Assembly (NCBI GenBank): GCA_016169945.1
Contig: JADLSH010000036.1
Span: 496,001 to 560,000 of the forward strand
DNA length: 64,000 bases
DNA from: Trachythela sp. YZ-2020
Taxonomy: Eukaryota; Cnidaria; Anthozoa; Malacalcyonacea; Clavulariidae
Direction: 5' to 3'
Shown here: piece by piece, positions 7,777 through 18,811 of the stretch
How the letters are laid out: every line of letters begins with the position of its first letter
How positions within the stretch are numbered: the stretch's first letter is position 1
Translations under genes and position numbers: made by a program
The notes under the pieces: generated by a model
Databases searched by the model: none
The model's input: the letters and a program-made list of their open reading frames with translations, nothing else
What the model was told of the DNA's origin: nothing

Positions 7777-10700
7777 TTAAAATCCATAAGGTAATGTTTT
7801 GTAATCATCAATAATTACACGTTTGTTATAAACGATTCGATAGTCCTTTTTCATGCGTTTTGTTTCGACGTTTTTGGTCTTCACATTCCGAGTAATCTTG
7901 TACGGGATGTCTGCAGCAACTTGACGGGTCTCGCTACACACTGCGTGACGATACACCAGTTCACGTATAACGTCAAAGTTCACCGTTTGTCTTGCAGTAC
8001 AATTCAACGTGATGCCTCGTATCTTGGTCTCGACTTTATCCGTATTGGTACGGTAGCAATAATTTTTGGGTCCGCCCGAGATGAAGGTGGTAATGTGATC
8101 CCCTCCTAACTCGTCGGTTAAATCACCGAGATAAGGACCTATCGGGTGCTCTGGATCACCGGGTTTGCTGACATAAATTACCGAATCCGTATCGTAATAC
8201 AATACTCTTTCCTGCAATTGGTCCAACTCATCGTAGAGTTTGAGACGGGCATAAGCGGTGGTGAAAGCGGCGATGATTACATTGGTTTTGGCGTTTGGTT
8301 CGATGAAATTTTCGGTATACTCATATCGAATCTCTATCATCTCGTCGCTCACCAAACTAACATCAAGCACGTTAATTTCGTCGGAGGAAAGGTAGTCAAA
8401 ATACACTTCGGGATCTCGAATCTGTAACGTTTTCACCATGTTGGGTCGTTGCGCGAATTTACCCCAAAACGAATTCAACATCAATTTTGCTAGGGCGCGC
8501 AATCCAGGATTATGCTCAATTTTGCTTCGATCCAGCTGTATTCCCTCGTGTTCGTAGTACTCGTCCACATATCGCTGTTTTTGTTCCTCGGTGATGCAGT
8601 CCTTCGGGTACCCGCTCGCCTCCTGCTTCATTTTCATAAAGGTGTTCATGTAGTCTTTAAACAGCTCGTCAGAGGTTTCAGGAAAATGCCACACTTCGTG
8701 GAGTTTTAGGATTTGATAACCTTTCTCTAGGGCTTTCTCCAACTCTACGTGGCACCAGGTTCCTTGGATAGCTCTTTCGTTATCGGAATGGGTACAGGGG
8801 GTCTGGTTACATGTATCTGTACAGGTTTTGCACAGAGGGAACATCAACTTACCCTGGGTACGATAGGGAAGGACAGGATGGAAAAGACCTCGAGGTGGTA
8901 ATACCGTGCACTTGATCATACCAAAATAAGTGGAAATGTCGTCGAAATTCTCGGTGATAATACGAGGACAACCAACGACTGTCTTTGTCATCTTGGTGGA
9001 CCAGGGATAGAGGCTAGTGAAATCTAGGTAGTTTATTTTCTCACCATCCTCGCACTCATGGTAAAGTTTGGCGGCGTTGGTTCGACCCCCATAAAAACCA
9101 TCTCGAGGCTCCAAAGGATCCACCAAATCATAGTTGTCAAAGTATGTTTTCATGTCCTCATCACGTTCCAGCTCTTTCTTTATATCGCATTCCCATACTT
9201 CAACGAGATTGAAACCGCGTTCTTCAAGGTAAAAAGCTTTTTGTACTGTGGCTTCGTAAAGATCATGCATTGTTTTTTCACTTACTGGGTTGACTGTATC
9301 ACGGGCATAGCAATTCAAACATCCATGCCAAAAACATCCATGGAACTCATAAGCCGTGTTAGTCTCATCGTGATATCCATCCAGGAAATATCTATGTACG
9401 CTCTTTTCTCCACCATTTCGTTTATGTTGAATATGGATATCATTCTTTTCTGCCGTATAGGAAAGCCATTTCAAGGCGATATTGGATTGTTTGGTTTTCG
9501 GATGGTAACCGTGTGGAGGAATGATGGCAATGGTATTTTCTTGGAGGTAATTGGTTCGGTATATCAAATTACAAGCCGAGGCGATGGTAAGGCATTTTTC
9601 AAAAGGATCGATATCAGTAACGTCACGGAACAACTAGCGGAAATCAAGACAACAGCGGCGGAGAATATCGACCTCAGAGCGACAGTAGGCGAGGATTTCT
9701 TGCTGGAAGTCGAACACATAATCGTTCTCTTTCAATTGAGTGTGCCATTCTAAAAACTTTTCCTTCTCGGCAGGACTCATTCCATCAGGATTGTAGGATA
9801 AACTGGGAGGTATGGGTCCGACATAATTCTCGTTCTCTTTCTTGTTAAACAGATGAGGGAAATAACCTTTTGCAAGTTCGTCGATACCAAAGGTTTTAGG
9901 AAAATCTGCCAATCTCATCGGGATAAAACTCAAGGAGTCGATAAACTTGATTTTGAACATAGGTACATATAGTGTAAGGACCTTAGCACCGCGCATAATC
10001 ACATCATACTTGACATCGTTCTCGCGTAGGTATTGTAAGATGAAATAACTATCATACCCTTGGAAGTTGTGCGCCAATACAATACAGTTCTCGTGTTCCT
10101 CGGTAAACAACCATTCGCAGAATTCGTTTCGCGTATTGTCTCCTTGAAACGACCATTCATCACCGGCTTCGTTCTGAATCACGCATAAGTTGGGCTCGTG
10201 GTTCAAGTTCTCTTGACGACATTCAAAATCAAAGAAAAGCAATTGATCGTATCCGCTTTGGGATGCGTCTTCGTCCGATGCATCACTGTCCGACACGTTA
10301 TCGTCTCGTTTCTTTTCAGGCTGGATGTAACAGTAGTGGTCACCGGGTCGAGTATACTCTTTACATATACGACATTTTGTCATGCCACAATTGTGTTTGT
10401 CCGGATTCTTCTGGGTTCGTCTGACAGTAGTGTTGCAATCAGGGCATTTGACCAAATCAGAACAAATCGATTTTGATTTTCCCACCGATTGTTTATGTCT
10501 ATCGAAACATTCTTGGCTTTTGAAGATCCGATTACATTTGTCACAATGCATCCAGGACACGATGGGACAGTCTGGAAAACGGCAACATTTACACGCGTTG
10601 GGACATAAATGATCCCTTTCGTGATCGTAAGCTTTCTTACAGGTGTGACAATAATAACTCCGAGCCAAAAAGCCGGGCATCTTGGTGATGACATCGTAAT

Positions 10701-11852
10701 GACTATCTTGTAGATAAAGGTAAATATTTTTCTCTTTCTCAGGACCGGTATAGACGGGACTGCTTTGGCGCTCTTTAGATACGATATTGATCTGATAATC
10801 AGTTAGGTACGTCTGAAACCGTTTAACTTCATCCATGCAACAGGGTCCAAGGGAACGCCAGCATTCTGATGCAATTCTCGCGCTAAACGGGTTTATAGTG
10901 GCCCTCGATGGTCAGCTATACTTTTATACTGTTTATCGTTTTCGATTTTGGCTTTGGCGACAACAAGGGCTCTTGCTAAACATAATTCATCCTTGTTTTG
11001 AATTCGCACAATTGATCCTTTTTTGGCTAAATGCTTCTCTAAATTAATCTCGCTTCGCTTCGAACCCTTGCCACCGTGAGGCATCTCTACATGAACCATA
11101 TTAACACTTACGGCATCGTTCAATCGAAATTTCTTATTAGATTGGATGACACGTTCAATTTCAGCTAACACGCGTTCGGTCGTCAAACGTTGACGGGGCA
11201 TGAAAGGAAGAGAAATGGGGGGATCGAGCACAGGCGATCGTAATACAAAACGGACTTGATCGTGTTCAGGAATATCTTGGGCGATGGTATTCAACAAATT
11301 CTCGAATATTTCATGTAAGCGATCATGAAATTTGGAAAGTTCCAAATGTGCAAACATGTCCGTAAATTGAATAGCATAATCCGTACCGGTAGTCTTGAAC
11401 TTCTTCACTTTCACTTGTTTAACATCGGTCACAGTAAAAAAGTTTTCGTTAACCTCGTCAGATGTACTTGCACCATCGTTTATCTCCTCATAAGATCTTT
11501 TCTGGCCACAACCGACTTGTACCATAGGCTCATCGTTTATCTCTTCGTTCATATCATCATAAGCTCTCTTCTGGCCTTTCTGTAACACTGGTTCGTCGTT
11601 CTGCCAATCATACAGAAATCTCTTTCGTTGTTCCGGGGTCCAGGTATCGGTAAAATCAGCCACAAGCCCTAGCCGCTCGTTTTCCATTCGCCATTCCCTT
11701 ATACGATGAAAAATTTCCATTTTCTTCTCAAACATAAGCCGTTGTTCAATCTCATTCAACACATGTTGGTTTTCCAGCTCAGCGAGTTCCGCAATCGTTT
11801 GGCACTCGGATATTTTCGTATCCTGTCTAAACAAACAGTTTTTTAAGTTCAT
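7777..11852 (-). pseudogene. Protein-primed DNA polymerase B with N-terminal extension (two in-frame stops)
   Basis: One reading frame runs leftwards from ATG 11852 (inside the TIR) to 7777, broken only by TAA at 10893-10895 and TAG at 9634-9636. Part 1 (11852-10893, 319 residues) is the N-terminal extension. Part 2 (10836-9634) has a Cys/His-rich zinc-finger region (63-169) and 3'-5' exonuclease motifs DFE (203-205), AHNFQGYD (255-262) and YCRSEVD (383-389). Part 3 (9633-7777, 618 residues) has FHGCFWHGC, motif A YLDFTSLYP (202-210), motif B KLMLNSFWGK (383-392) and motif C YYDTDS (479-484), all intact. This polymerase replicates the linear element from protein-primed ends. Both stops look like single-base changes. 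Confidence 0.93.
11824..11852 (-). other. Polymerase start codon and first codons lying within the TIR
   Basis: The first nine codons (MNLKNCLFR) correspond nearly base for base to the left-end gene starting at 573 (MNLKHFLFR). The element ends thus supply promoter, leader and N-terminus to both terminal genes. Confidence 0.7.
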
Positions 11853-12064
11853 TTACTGTCTACCACGACCAAGAAAGTTTACATAAATTAACAGACGTAT
11901 AGGTATTTACCTTTAAAATCAGGTCTTTTAAAATTCAAAGCAGTCCAGTAAAGTTTTCTCTGTGAACAATATATCAAAGCCAGTCTTTTCAAAATAAATA
12001 TATCCAACAATGTTCTCTCTGTGAAAGCCGTGAACAATATACCGAGTAGCATCTATATCCTCAG

Positions 12065-12070
12065 TTTATA
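12065..12070 (-). promoter_or_regulatory. TATA box in the right TIR
   Basis: Inverted copy of the left TATA box, oriented towards the DNA polymerase gene starting at 11852. Confidence 0.5.
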
Positions 12071-12402
12071 CTCTCGGTATGGATGTTACGCAACGCTTTA
12101 TGTTACGCAACGCTATTAGTATTTAAACGTTACGCAACGCTTTATGTTACGCAACGCTTTATGTTACGCAACGCTATTAGTATTTAAACGTTACGCAACG
12201 CTTTATGTTACGCAACGCTTTATGTAACGCAACGCTTTACGTTACGTCACCTCATTATTATTCTTACTTCCAACCTCTAGGTTACGCAACCTCAGAAGGT
12301 ACGTCACTTTCCAATATGGCGGCTTGCATGCTAATTACTACCGTGCGCACGCGACGCCATTTTGAATACTAATTATACGCTGGATAGACGGGATAAGCTA
12401 CT

Positions 12403-12408
12403 TGCGGC
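12403..12408. repeat. Target site duplication TGCGGC, right copy
   Basis: Perfect partner of 34-39, immediately after the right end ...AGCTACT. Confidence 0.9.
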
Positions 12409-12450
12409 CCTGCGATTCCGGTGCAGCGCTCTAACGAACTGCGGCCGGTT
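12403..12450 (-). repeat. tRNA-derived SINE, 5' head portion (split by the Polinton)
   Basis: On the minus strand this carries the A-box/anticodon-like half of a tRNA-like head (GAGCGCTGCACCGGAATC). Its B-box half is at 1-39. Beyond about 12450, GTACGAAGCCCG...TATCCGGTGGATAG belongs to another low-copy repeat or unique DNA. Confidence 0.7.
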
Positions 12451-13089
12451 GTACGAAGCCCGTTTAATTAGCTATCCGGTGGATAGATCGAAAATATCGA
12501 TCAAGTCTATACATTTATCGAACAACCAAGCTAAAATTTTTCAACTTGAATAGAACAATTATGTTTGCAACTACATATTAAGTGCATAAGATTTAAGTTC
12601 AGTCATTCACAAAATGTGTGAAAGTGTTATTTAATTTTGGCTTATCCACCGTTTTAGCTGCCAGAGGCCTAAAGTTGCATTTTTCGCAACTGCTCCTGGT
12701 TAGGTCTAAAAATATATATAAATTTTTGTTCGAATATTCCATCATAGTCATGGAAGATCCCATCGACGACAAATCGTCTTTCTTTAATCATTCCAATCAT
12801 TCACTTTGGCAAAATAAACATATTAGCAGGTTGTCGAAATTATATGTACGTTTCATATCTTTTGTAATTATGAATGATAGACATGTGTGCAGCCCAAAAT
12901 TAACAGGTGAAATTCAGAATAGTAGAGTACGCCTTATTTCATATGGTAACATGTTTAGTAAGTTGGAAGAGCTGAAAAACTTCATCTTGAGGCAAAATTC
13001 TGAGGTAAGATATAACATAAGATCGTTTTATCAGTTCTAGAAACCTTTCGCCCAAAGAAGATGAAGGGTCACTTTCTATTCGTCAAGTG
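12451..13089. other. Intergenic stretch with a SINE-tail fragment
   Basis: A partial SINE tail in + orientation (GCCAGAGGCCTAAAGTTGC...) lies at 12655-12700, related to the SINE hit by the Polinton. The 140-codon frame at 12618-13040 starts in this repeat, has no recognisable domain and has poor coding character, so it is not called a gene. Confidence 0.5.
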
Positions 13090-13276
13090 TTACGAGGAGA
13101 ATTAAACTGACTTTATTAAAACCTGCGGTGTTTGGTAGAGTCAAACTGGAAGCTCTCTTCCAACGCGCGACTGAGGCTAAATTATAATCAGACAACTGCA
13201 TATTGCAGGAATCAAACCCGATCACAGAGCCAGAGGTGAAAGGTATATCCGATAACCAGCTGCACTGCGCCACCAA
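13090..13276 (-). repeat. tRNA-derived SINE (second family)
   Basis: The reverse complement begins GGTGGCGCAGTGCAGC (A-box-like), continues through CCTTTCACCTCTGG and a B box GGGTTTGATTCCTGC, then a unique body. It is pol III-type and non-coding. Confidence 0.6.
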
Positions 13277-13660
13277 ATTCAAATCAGTGGCAAATTTTTG
13301 ATAACTTGATGTTGATTTTTTCGTGTAATAATAATAATGCATTCATTACAGGATACTTAAGTGCTGTCGAGGATAAACATTTCAGATAGTACAGGCAATA
13401 AAATATATTAAAACTTTCATTACAAGAGGATAAGAGCTTGAGAATTGAACATCTTGCCCGTATTTAATTAAATGCCGATTTTCTTAATTTGAAATCCTCT
13501 TTCTGAAAATTAAAATTGCCTCGTTTTAATTTGGGTTGGAAATTAGTATAGGTCTGAATACATTTTATCATTTCCTATTTGGACAAGCGAACATTGATGT
13601 GATTTTTCGAAAATATTTCAGAAAAGGATCTTTGAAGCACCTGAATTTTCAGTTTAAAGC

Positions 13661-16600
13661 ATGATTGCGTTAATCCTACAGGCTCTAACAGTTTCAATGA
13701 CTGCAAATCAATTGCCGGACACGAGTGGAGTATTTCAAAAGTCTGTGAGAGGTATATATCAGGCACTTTTTATTATTAATGTGTCCATACGGTCAAGCTT
13801 TAAAATCTATTTTACGTGGCTGTTTAGCCTGTAGTATTCTACACGTCAGGTACCTGTAGGGCTTTGGGTTTTTCCAACCTTCCTCAAAATAACTGGAAAT
13901 TTTAGGTTTGCCAGTTGGCCATTGCAGTACTGCTTGTCTGTTGGTAATACTACTAGCCTGACTAGTCTAGCACTGCTTTGCATTGTTTTATTCAGTGTTT
14001 CACTTTCAACCTTCCTCAATACCGGTAAACCCTACTCGCGTATGTGATGAATTATATTGTGTTCATGGCCATTTGCTTCTAATATATAGTTTCCTTGCCT
14101 TTGTCCTTGAGCTTTTCTAACAATAGTTTTCTTTATTCGCAGGTGAACGCCTCAGCGACTGTTTAGTTTCTGAAAAGATCGTCTCAAACTTGATTGAGTG
14201 CGGTCAGTTGTGTGTGATCCAAGATTGCCAGTCATTGAACTATGGTCTCAACGAGAAGTCGGGAGGGCTTTATACATGTGAATTGAATTACTGCACTGGA
14301 GAAGGTCGCCTGATGTTGTTGGATATGAAATTTGATTATTATGAACTGATGAAAGAGGTAATGGAGGGGCTTCGGTTGCGCAGTCGTCAGAGCAAGCGCC
14401 TTTCACCTCTGAGATCGTGCGTTCGATTCTCGCTGGGGACTCATGACACTTATCGGTGAAAAGAGTAAGTCAACGCTCTACCGAAAGTCGTGGGTTTTCT
14501 CCGGGCACTCGGGTTTCTCCCACAGAGAATGTTGACAGGTCGGTTTGGATAAGCCCCAAACTAACCCTTCTATCGTAGCTGTGCTCCCTGATGAGACATG
14601 AGTCATACGGTGACAGCCAGAGGCGCCTTTAATAAGCCTTCGACTCGGTAAAGTCGAGCTGCGTCCTTCATAATTCTCTCAACTGCAAGTAAGGATGATT
14701 AACACGCCAGGAGGATTTTTTAAATATATCTTTTTTAATTTTTTGCAGGTACCGCAGTGTTCAAAACATGAAATTTGTTCAGGTGGGAATGACAAAACAA
14801 AATATGAATTATATATTGTTACAGTTAATAGAATACAAGATATCTAAAACGTCTGGGTGCACTGTAGGTAGTATTCCACAATAGGTTGTTGGTTTTGTAG
14901 ATGGAGCTTTCAAGTTGCGAAAATGCAACTATTGGCCCTCTGGTAGGAATCGAACCTGTCGCCCTGCTATACTGGTGCAGTGCTCTGGCAACTGAGCTGG
15001 GCAGGGCCTTTTTTAAGAAATCGCTAGTGGGGGGACATCATCGAAAGGGGACGTAACAAGTAGGTAGTGTATTACATGTGTGGGAAGCTGAAGGGGAGTT
15101 TCGGGGTCCTGGGGGTCCTCCCCCAGAACATTTTTGTATTCTTGAATCACTGTGGCTTGAAACAATTTTTTATATATCCCATCCAAACGGAGCCAGGTTT
15201 TGTTTGGAGAATACAATAACTTTCCTCTAAACTCATTTCCCCCCCTTTTTTGCTTATATTTTGGACAAAAGGACCTTCACTGGGGGGGGGGGCAAAATAG
15301 CTTACTTGGGGCAACGTGGGGCTGGGGACTGGGGAGGGCTTTGGCCCTCCAGTACATTAGTTAAAAAAGGCCCTGGAGCTGGGGGGGGAATAATTTAGTG
15401 GAGTGGCCAACATGTGAGCTGGGGGGATCTTGGCCTTGTCTTATATGTTAAAAAGGTCCTTACTTCCTCAGGACGGTAGATATACTCTGGGAAATCTGTT
15501 GTCTTTGAAAAGGCATTTCCTCCGTCATTTTGCGTTTCATGCAGCAACGAATCTTACAACTTTATTAAATTCTTCCCTTATCTCTTCCCTTAGGGGGAGG
15601 GGGGCTTAGCTTAGCCCCATCACTTGTGCTTTTTGGGGGGATATTTTCGCATCCTTCAACCAAACTCGTGAATATTATTTATCGCTACCAACTGTATTTA
15701 GGTCATGTATGTTACACCGGGCGATTTTTGCTGCAACTTGCAACGCAATTTCGGACACAGAGCGATGTTAGGTAAAACATGTGTTAACAGACGAATTGTG
15801 AGTATGAATCTCGTTTCCCTTTGCCGATAGTTTTCTTGTTAAACATGCCCAGAAGGCAAAAAAGAAATGAATGATGTTTCTGTGCGTATATTTCTGCATA
15901 ACATGGCTTTGTGCAGGAACCGCGTTGCAAGTTGCAGCAAAAATTGCCCCGTGTAACATGGCCTTAAACATGATTTCTTTTAATTTTCAGAACCTCCGTT
16001 CTCCATACTGTTTCCACGACATAGTACCGAGGACTATGTGGAAATAGATGACCCAGGATTGCCGGAAATGAGCGCCATTACGATCTGTGCCTGGGTTAAG
16101 TTTGTGAAGAATACAAGCGGGACTGTACTGTTTTATGCTGTCCCTGGTTCGACCAATGAGATCGCTATCTGGTGTTACATACATGAAGTTATCTTTTCGG
16201 TGAAAAACGATTGGATACGGTAAGCTTGAGTGTTAACTTGTGAGAAGATACCCCCTCCCTCTTTAGAGGAGGAAAATGTATCAATTCCCATTCCACAACG
16301 AAGAAACATATGTGTACTGATTAAATTTGTTAATTGGCCTGACAGTTCACGCTACACACGTAAAAACGCACAAGTTGTAACCGCAAACCTGCAGCAGACT
16401 TGTACTAATGCGGTTATCAGGATGTGTTCGCACTGCTTGTTCCCAGCTTGTTGACAACCTGCTACAAATTTGTTGGCTTGTGTGCTTAACAAACTTGCCA
16501 CAGGTGTTCTAATAACTTGTTATCATCCTGCAATTTAACAAGTTGTTAACTCTTTCTGGTCGGTGGTCGTTGTACAAGAGCACTTTGAGTACGATTTACT

Positions 16601-18777
16601 TTGCAAATATTTACCCCTGGCAATGAGACTAATACCATTGGAATCCTTACAAAATATTAAAGCTTTCTAACAGTGGGTTATGTTGCCGACTAAACATTAC
16701 AGAATCAAAAATACTAAAAGTTTAATCCCAAACATACCTCCAGTTCAACTCAAACAATCTTTAATATCTTCTTCATTCTTGGATTTGACAACAGACTTCT
16801 ATGGTAGAAAATTTAGCTTTTTATCTGTGTATTTCTTGTAGAAAGTTTTACTTCGATACGACGAGTAGAAGTATTCGGGTATTTTCCAGCACGCATGTGC
16901 TTGCCGTAGTTTGACTATATATGGTTTGCCTACGCGCTTCAGTCACAACAAGAATATCTTATATAGGGTAAAATACCCTGGGGGATTAATTCCGGTCACT
17001 TAAAAAACCATAGCAACAGTCTTTGGGCCTCTTCCGGTTGTTTTTGTCTGAAAGTCTAGTTTGACCGCACGCTAAGATTTCAAATTTCGCCGTAACTTTG
17101 TCAATTGTTATTGTTTTTCCTTGAAAGTTGGTCAGTAGGTACTGTTTTTAAAGCTCTATAAAACGTTGTATTAGCGAAAATCACGCGATTTTTAAAACAG
17201 AAGGTATAATCGACCAAATGTACTGAATATATAATTAGTTTACCGATATAATAAATATATCAGATTACTCGAGATTACTAAGGTTAAAACTCACGGAGAT
17301 CTGTAAAACAATGTGTTTAGCGATTTGTTTGGCATTAGCCAAGAACATTTTTTTGCTGAATCGATTGGTGGTAATTTCGTCCGTTTTGGGTGAGGGGCGC
17401 CAAAGATACGAGCGCTCAAATCATCCTCTGGATGATGATATTCGAATGCCCCGTCCAGAAAGAGTTAACAAGTTGTGAGTGACAACCTTGTACTAGCAAA
17501 TTGATAAAATTTTTACTTGTGTATGTTTTCTCAAACTAGAACAATAGAACAATAGTAACTAGGCATGTAAGTTATTCGAAATTGTGAATTGAGCAGCAAC
17601 GATATTACAGTCAAACCGGATGTTCTCTTGTGAGGAACATTGCAGAATGCTCCGAGCAATTGGATTGGAGCTTCCTTTTTGCTAGTTGCCAATCAGAGGC
17701 TTTGTTTACAAACCTGGTGGTGAATTTCAAATTGCAATTTGTTCGCGTCGATTGCAAATTGCTCAGAGCAATCTCCAAATCAAAATTGCAATAATGCGTG
17801 ACATTATTGCAATGTTCCTCGCAAGAGAACATCCGGTTTGACTGTAACAGCGTTAGCAAAATTTGTCTATTGATAAATATTGGGCTCAATTTCCGTATTA
17901 ACGATCTGAATTTTAGTCCTAACCCTAATCCTAACCCTTAATCTTAATCCTAATTCTTAATCCTAACCTTATCCTTGTGACGTAATTTCTGGATAAAGTA
18001 ATACACACGTTTACACACGTAAAAATCTCACATCTTGTCAACATCTTGTGTTCGCAACAGACTGTAGTAAGCTTGTCAACAAACTTTATCAAGTTGCTAC
18101 AAGGTTGTCACTCACAACTGGTTAACAAGTTGTTGAATTGCAGGACGATAACAAGTTGTTGGAACAACTTGTTACAAGTCTGTTGAGTCAACAACCTTGT
18201 AACAAGTTGTCAACAAGCCGTTGAGAACTTGTCAACAAGCTGGGAAAAAGCAGTGCGAACATATGCTGATAACAAATTGTTGAAACAACATTGATACAAG
18301 TCTGATGCAGGTTTGTTACAACTTGTGCGTTTTTACGTGTGTATTGAAAGTCACCCAAATATTGAAACAAAATGACTGATTTATTTCAGGAAAAATAACA
18401 CTTTACTCAGTTACGGTGTGTGGCATGCATTGTGTGTCACATGGTCCAATGTGGATGGCAAGCTGAATGTGTATAGAGACAACGTTAAGACAGATGAAGC
18501 ACCTGGTGTGCGTACTGGACAAAACATCACTGGAGGGGGGCACTGGGTGCTTGGCCAAGACCAGGATACTGTTGGTGGGGGTTTTCAGATTGTAGATTCA
18601 TTCCCGGGGGAGCTGGCTGAAGTGAACGTATGGGGGCGTGTTGTTACAGAACAAGAAATTGCCATGTTTTCGACAAATTGTCAACGTCGTATGAATGGTG
18701 ATGTAAAAGGATTGCCGGAGTTTATGACTGGACTGCGAGGCAATGTTCGGGTTGTAGAGAAGCCGAGTTGTAAATGA
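13661..18777 (+). CDS. Secreted PAN/apple plus pentraxin-domain protein (five exons)
   Basis: Exons assembled by hand: 13661-13751, 14143-14357, 14749-14782, 15991-16219, 18390-18777 (957 nt, 318 residues). All introns are GT-AG and phases agree (1, 0, 1, 2). Exon 1 encodes a signal peptide (MIALILQALTVSMTA). Exon 2 is a PAN/apple-like cysteine module (ECGQLCVIQDCQSLNYG...CELNYC). Exon 3 is a 34-nt micro-exon (VPQCSKHEICS). Exons 4-5 form a pentraxin/LamG-like domain whose signature HxCxTW is present as WHALCVTWS, with a likely calcium loop GQDQD and C-terminal PSCK. Pentraxins are secreted calcium-dependent lectins used in innate recognition. Introns are loaded with SINEs and MITEs. A further upstream non-coding exon may exist. 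Confidence 0.85.
14368..14685 (+). repeat. tRNA-derived SINE in intron 2
   Basis: The head CGGTTGCGCAGTCGTCAGAGC with B box GTTCGATTCTCGC is followed by a body (TGGGTTTTCTCCGGGCACTCG, CAGCCAGAGGCGCC) of a type I associate with corals. It lies almost entirely inside the 391-nt intron 14358-14748, and the frame of exon 2 runs on into it. Confidence 0.75.
14911..15007 (-). repeat. tRNA-derived SINE (same family as the Polinton target)
   Basis: The reverse complement shows GGCCCTGCCCAGCTCAGTTG (A box), B box GGTTCGATTCC, and tail CCAATAGTTGCATTTTCGC. It is the closest intact relative of the split copy at 1-39/12403-12450 and lies in intron 3 of the pentraxin gene. Confidence 0.75.
15008..15990. 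other. Intron 3 remainder, no gene seen
   Basis: It contains poly-G/C-rich runs (15280-15310, 15380-15440, 15595-15640) and no supported coding frame. It ends with the TTTTAATTTTCAG acceptor of exon 4. Confidence 0.6.
16353..17523. mobile_element. ACAAGTTGT-rich MITE, copy 1 (interrupted)
   Basis: It begins TACACACGTAAAAACGCA and ends with a degraded TTTTTACTTGTGTA. The body is made of ACAAGTTGT/ACAACTTGT words. It is split by a 915-bp insertion at 16550-17464. It lies in intron 4 of the pentraxin gene. Confidence 0.7.
16550..17464. mobile_element. Non-autonomous TTAA-duplicating transposon inside the MITE (piggyBac-like)
   Basis: Inverted ends CTCTTTCTGGTCGG...CCAGAAAGAG are flanked by TTAA at 16546-16549 and 17465-17468. 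A TTAA duplication is the piggyBac hallmark. It is 915 bp with no transposase frame. Its removal restores the MITE body (..GTTAACAAGTTGTGAGTG..). Confidence 0.65.
17608..17844. mobile_element. MITE with about 40-bp terminal inverted repeats (TA target, Tc1/mariner-like)
   Basis: Ends CAGTCAAACCGGATGTTCTC and its inverse, flanked by TA on both sides. 237 bp, no coding capacity. Confidence 0.65.
17913..17990. repeat. Degenerate telomere-like interstitial repeat
   Basis: About ten CCTAAC/CCTAAT units (complement of TTAGGG variants). It is too short and too internal to be a chromosome end. Confidence 0.6.
18012..18343. mobile_element. ACAAGTTGT-rich MITE, copy 2 (complete)
   Basis: 332 bp with perfect 14-bp inverted ends TACACACGTAAAAA...TTTTTACGTGTGTA. 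It ends 46 bp before exon 5 of the pentraxin gene and is inverted relative to copies 1 and 3. Confidence 0.75.
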
Positions 18778-18811
18778 TGTAAGTTTGGAGTGGTTAGATA
18801 TCTCAAAGTGT

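Larger units (their letters stand above)
40..12402. mobile_element. Polinton/Maverick (adintovirus-like) DNA transposon, decayed copy
   Basis: The 12,363-bp element has inverted ends AGTAGCTTAYCCCGTC, about 570-bp TIRs and the 6-bp direct repeat TGCGGC at 34-39 and 12403-12408. A 6-bp duplication with AG...CT ends is the Polinton hallmark. Inside are a protein-primed family B DNA polymerase, a retroviral-type integrase with chromodomain, an adenain-like protease, a hexon-type major capsid, a penton-type minor capsid and a pX-like basic protein. Genes are packed in four blocks: + (573-1518), - (1665-5886), + (6009-7655), - (7777-11852). The usual size is 15-20 kb, so this copy is short; no A32/FtsK-like packaging ATPase was recognised. 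Most genes carry stops or frameshifts, so the copy is probably not autonomous. Confidence 0.95.
11824..12402. repeat. Polinton right terminal inverted repeat
   Basis: Mirror of 40-604, carrying the same TATA box, leader and start codon for the leftward polymerase gene. It has slightly more copies of the 17-bp subterminal unit than the left end. Confidence 0.9.

Noticed and set aside
9058..9753. 231-codon frame on the + strand
   Set aside because: It lies antisense to the DNA polymerase, whose motifs are unmistakable on the minus strand.
12618..13040. 140-codon open frame downstream of the Polinton
   Set aside because: It starts in a SINE fragment, has low-complexity composition, no domain and no splice signals that fit a neighbour.
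14935..15007. Functional tRNA gene
   Set aside because: The A and B boxes are present, but arms do not pair as a cloverleaf by eye and the sequence continues into a SINE body.
17913..17990. Chromosome end
   Set aside because: CCTAA-type units are few, degenerate and internal to an intron.
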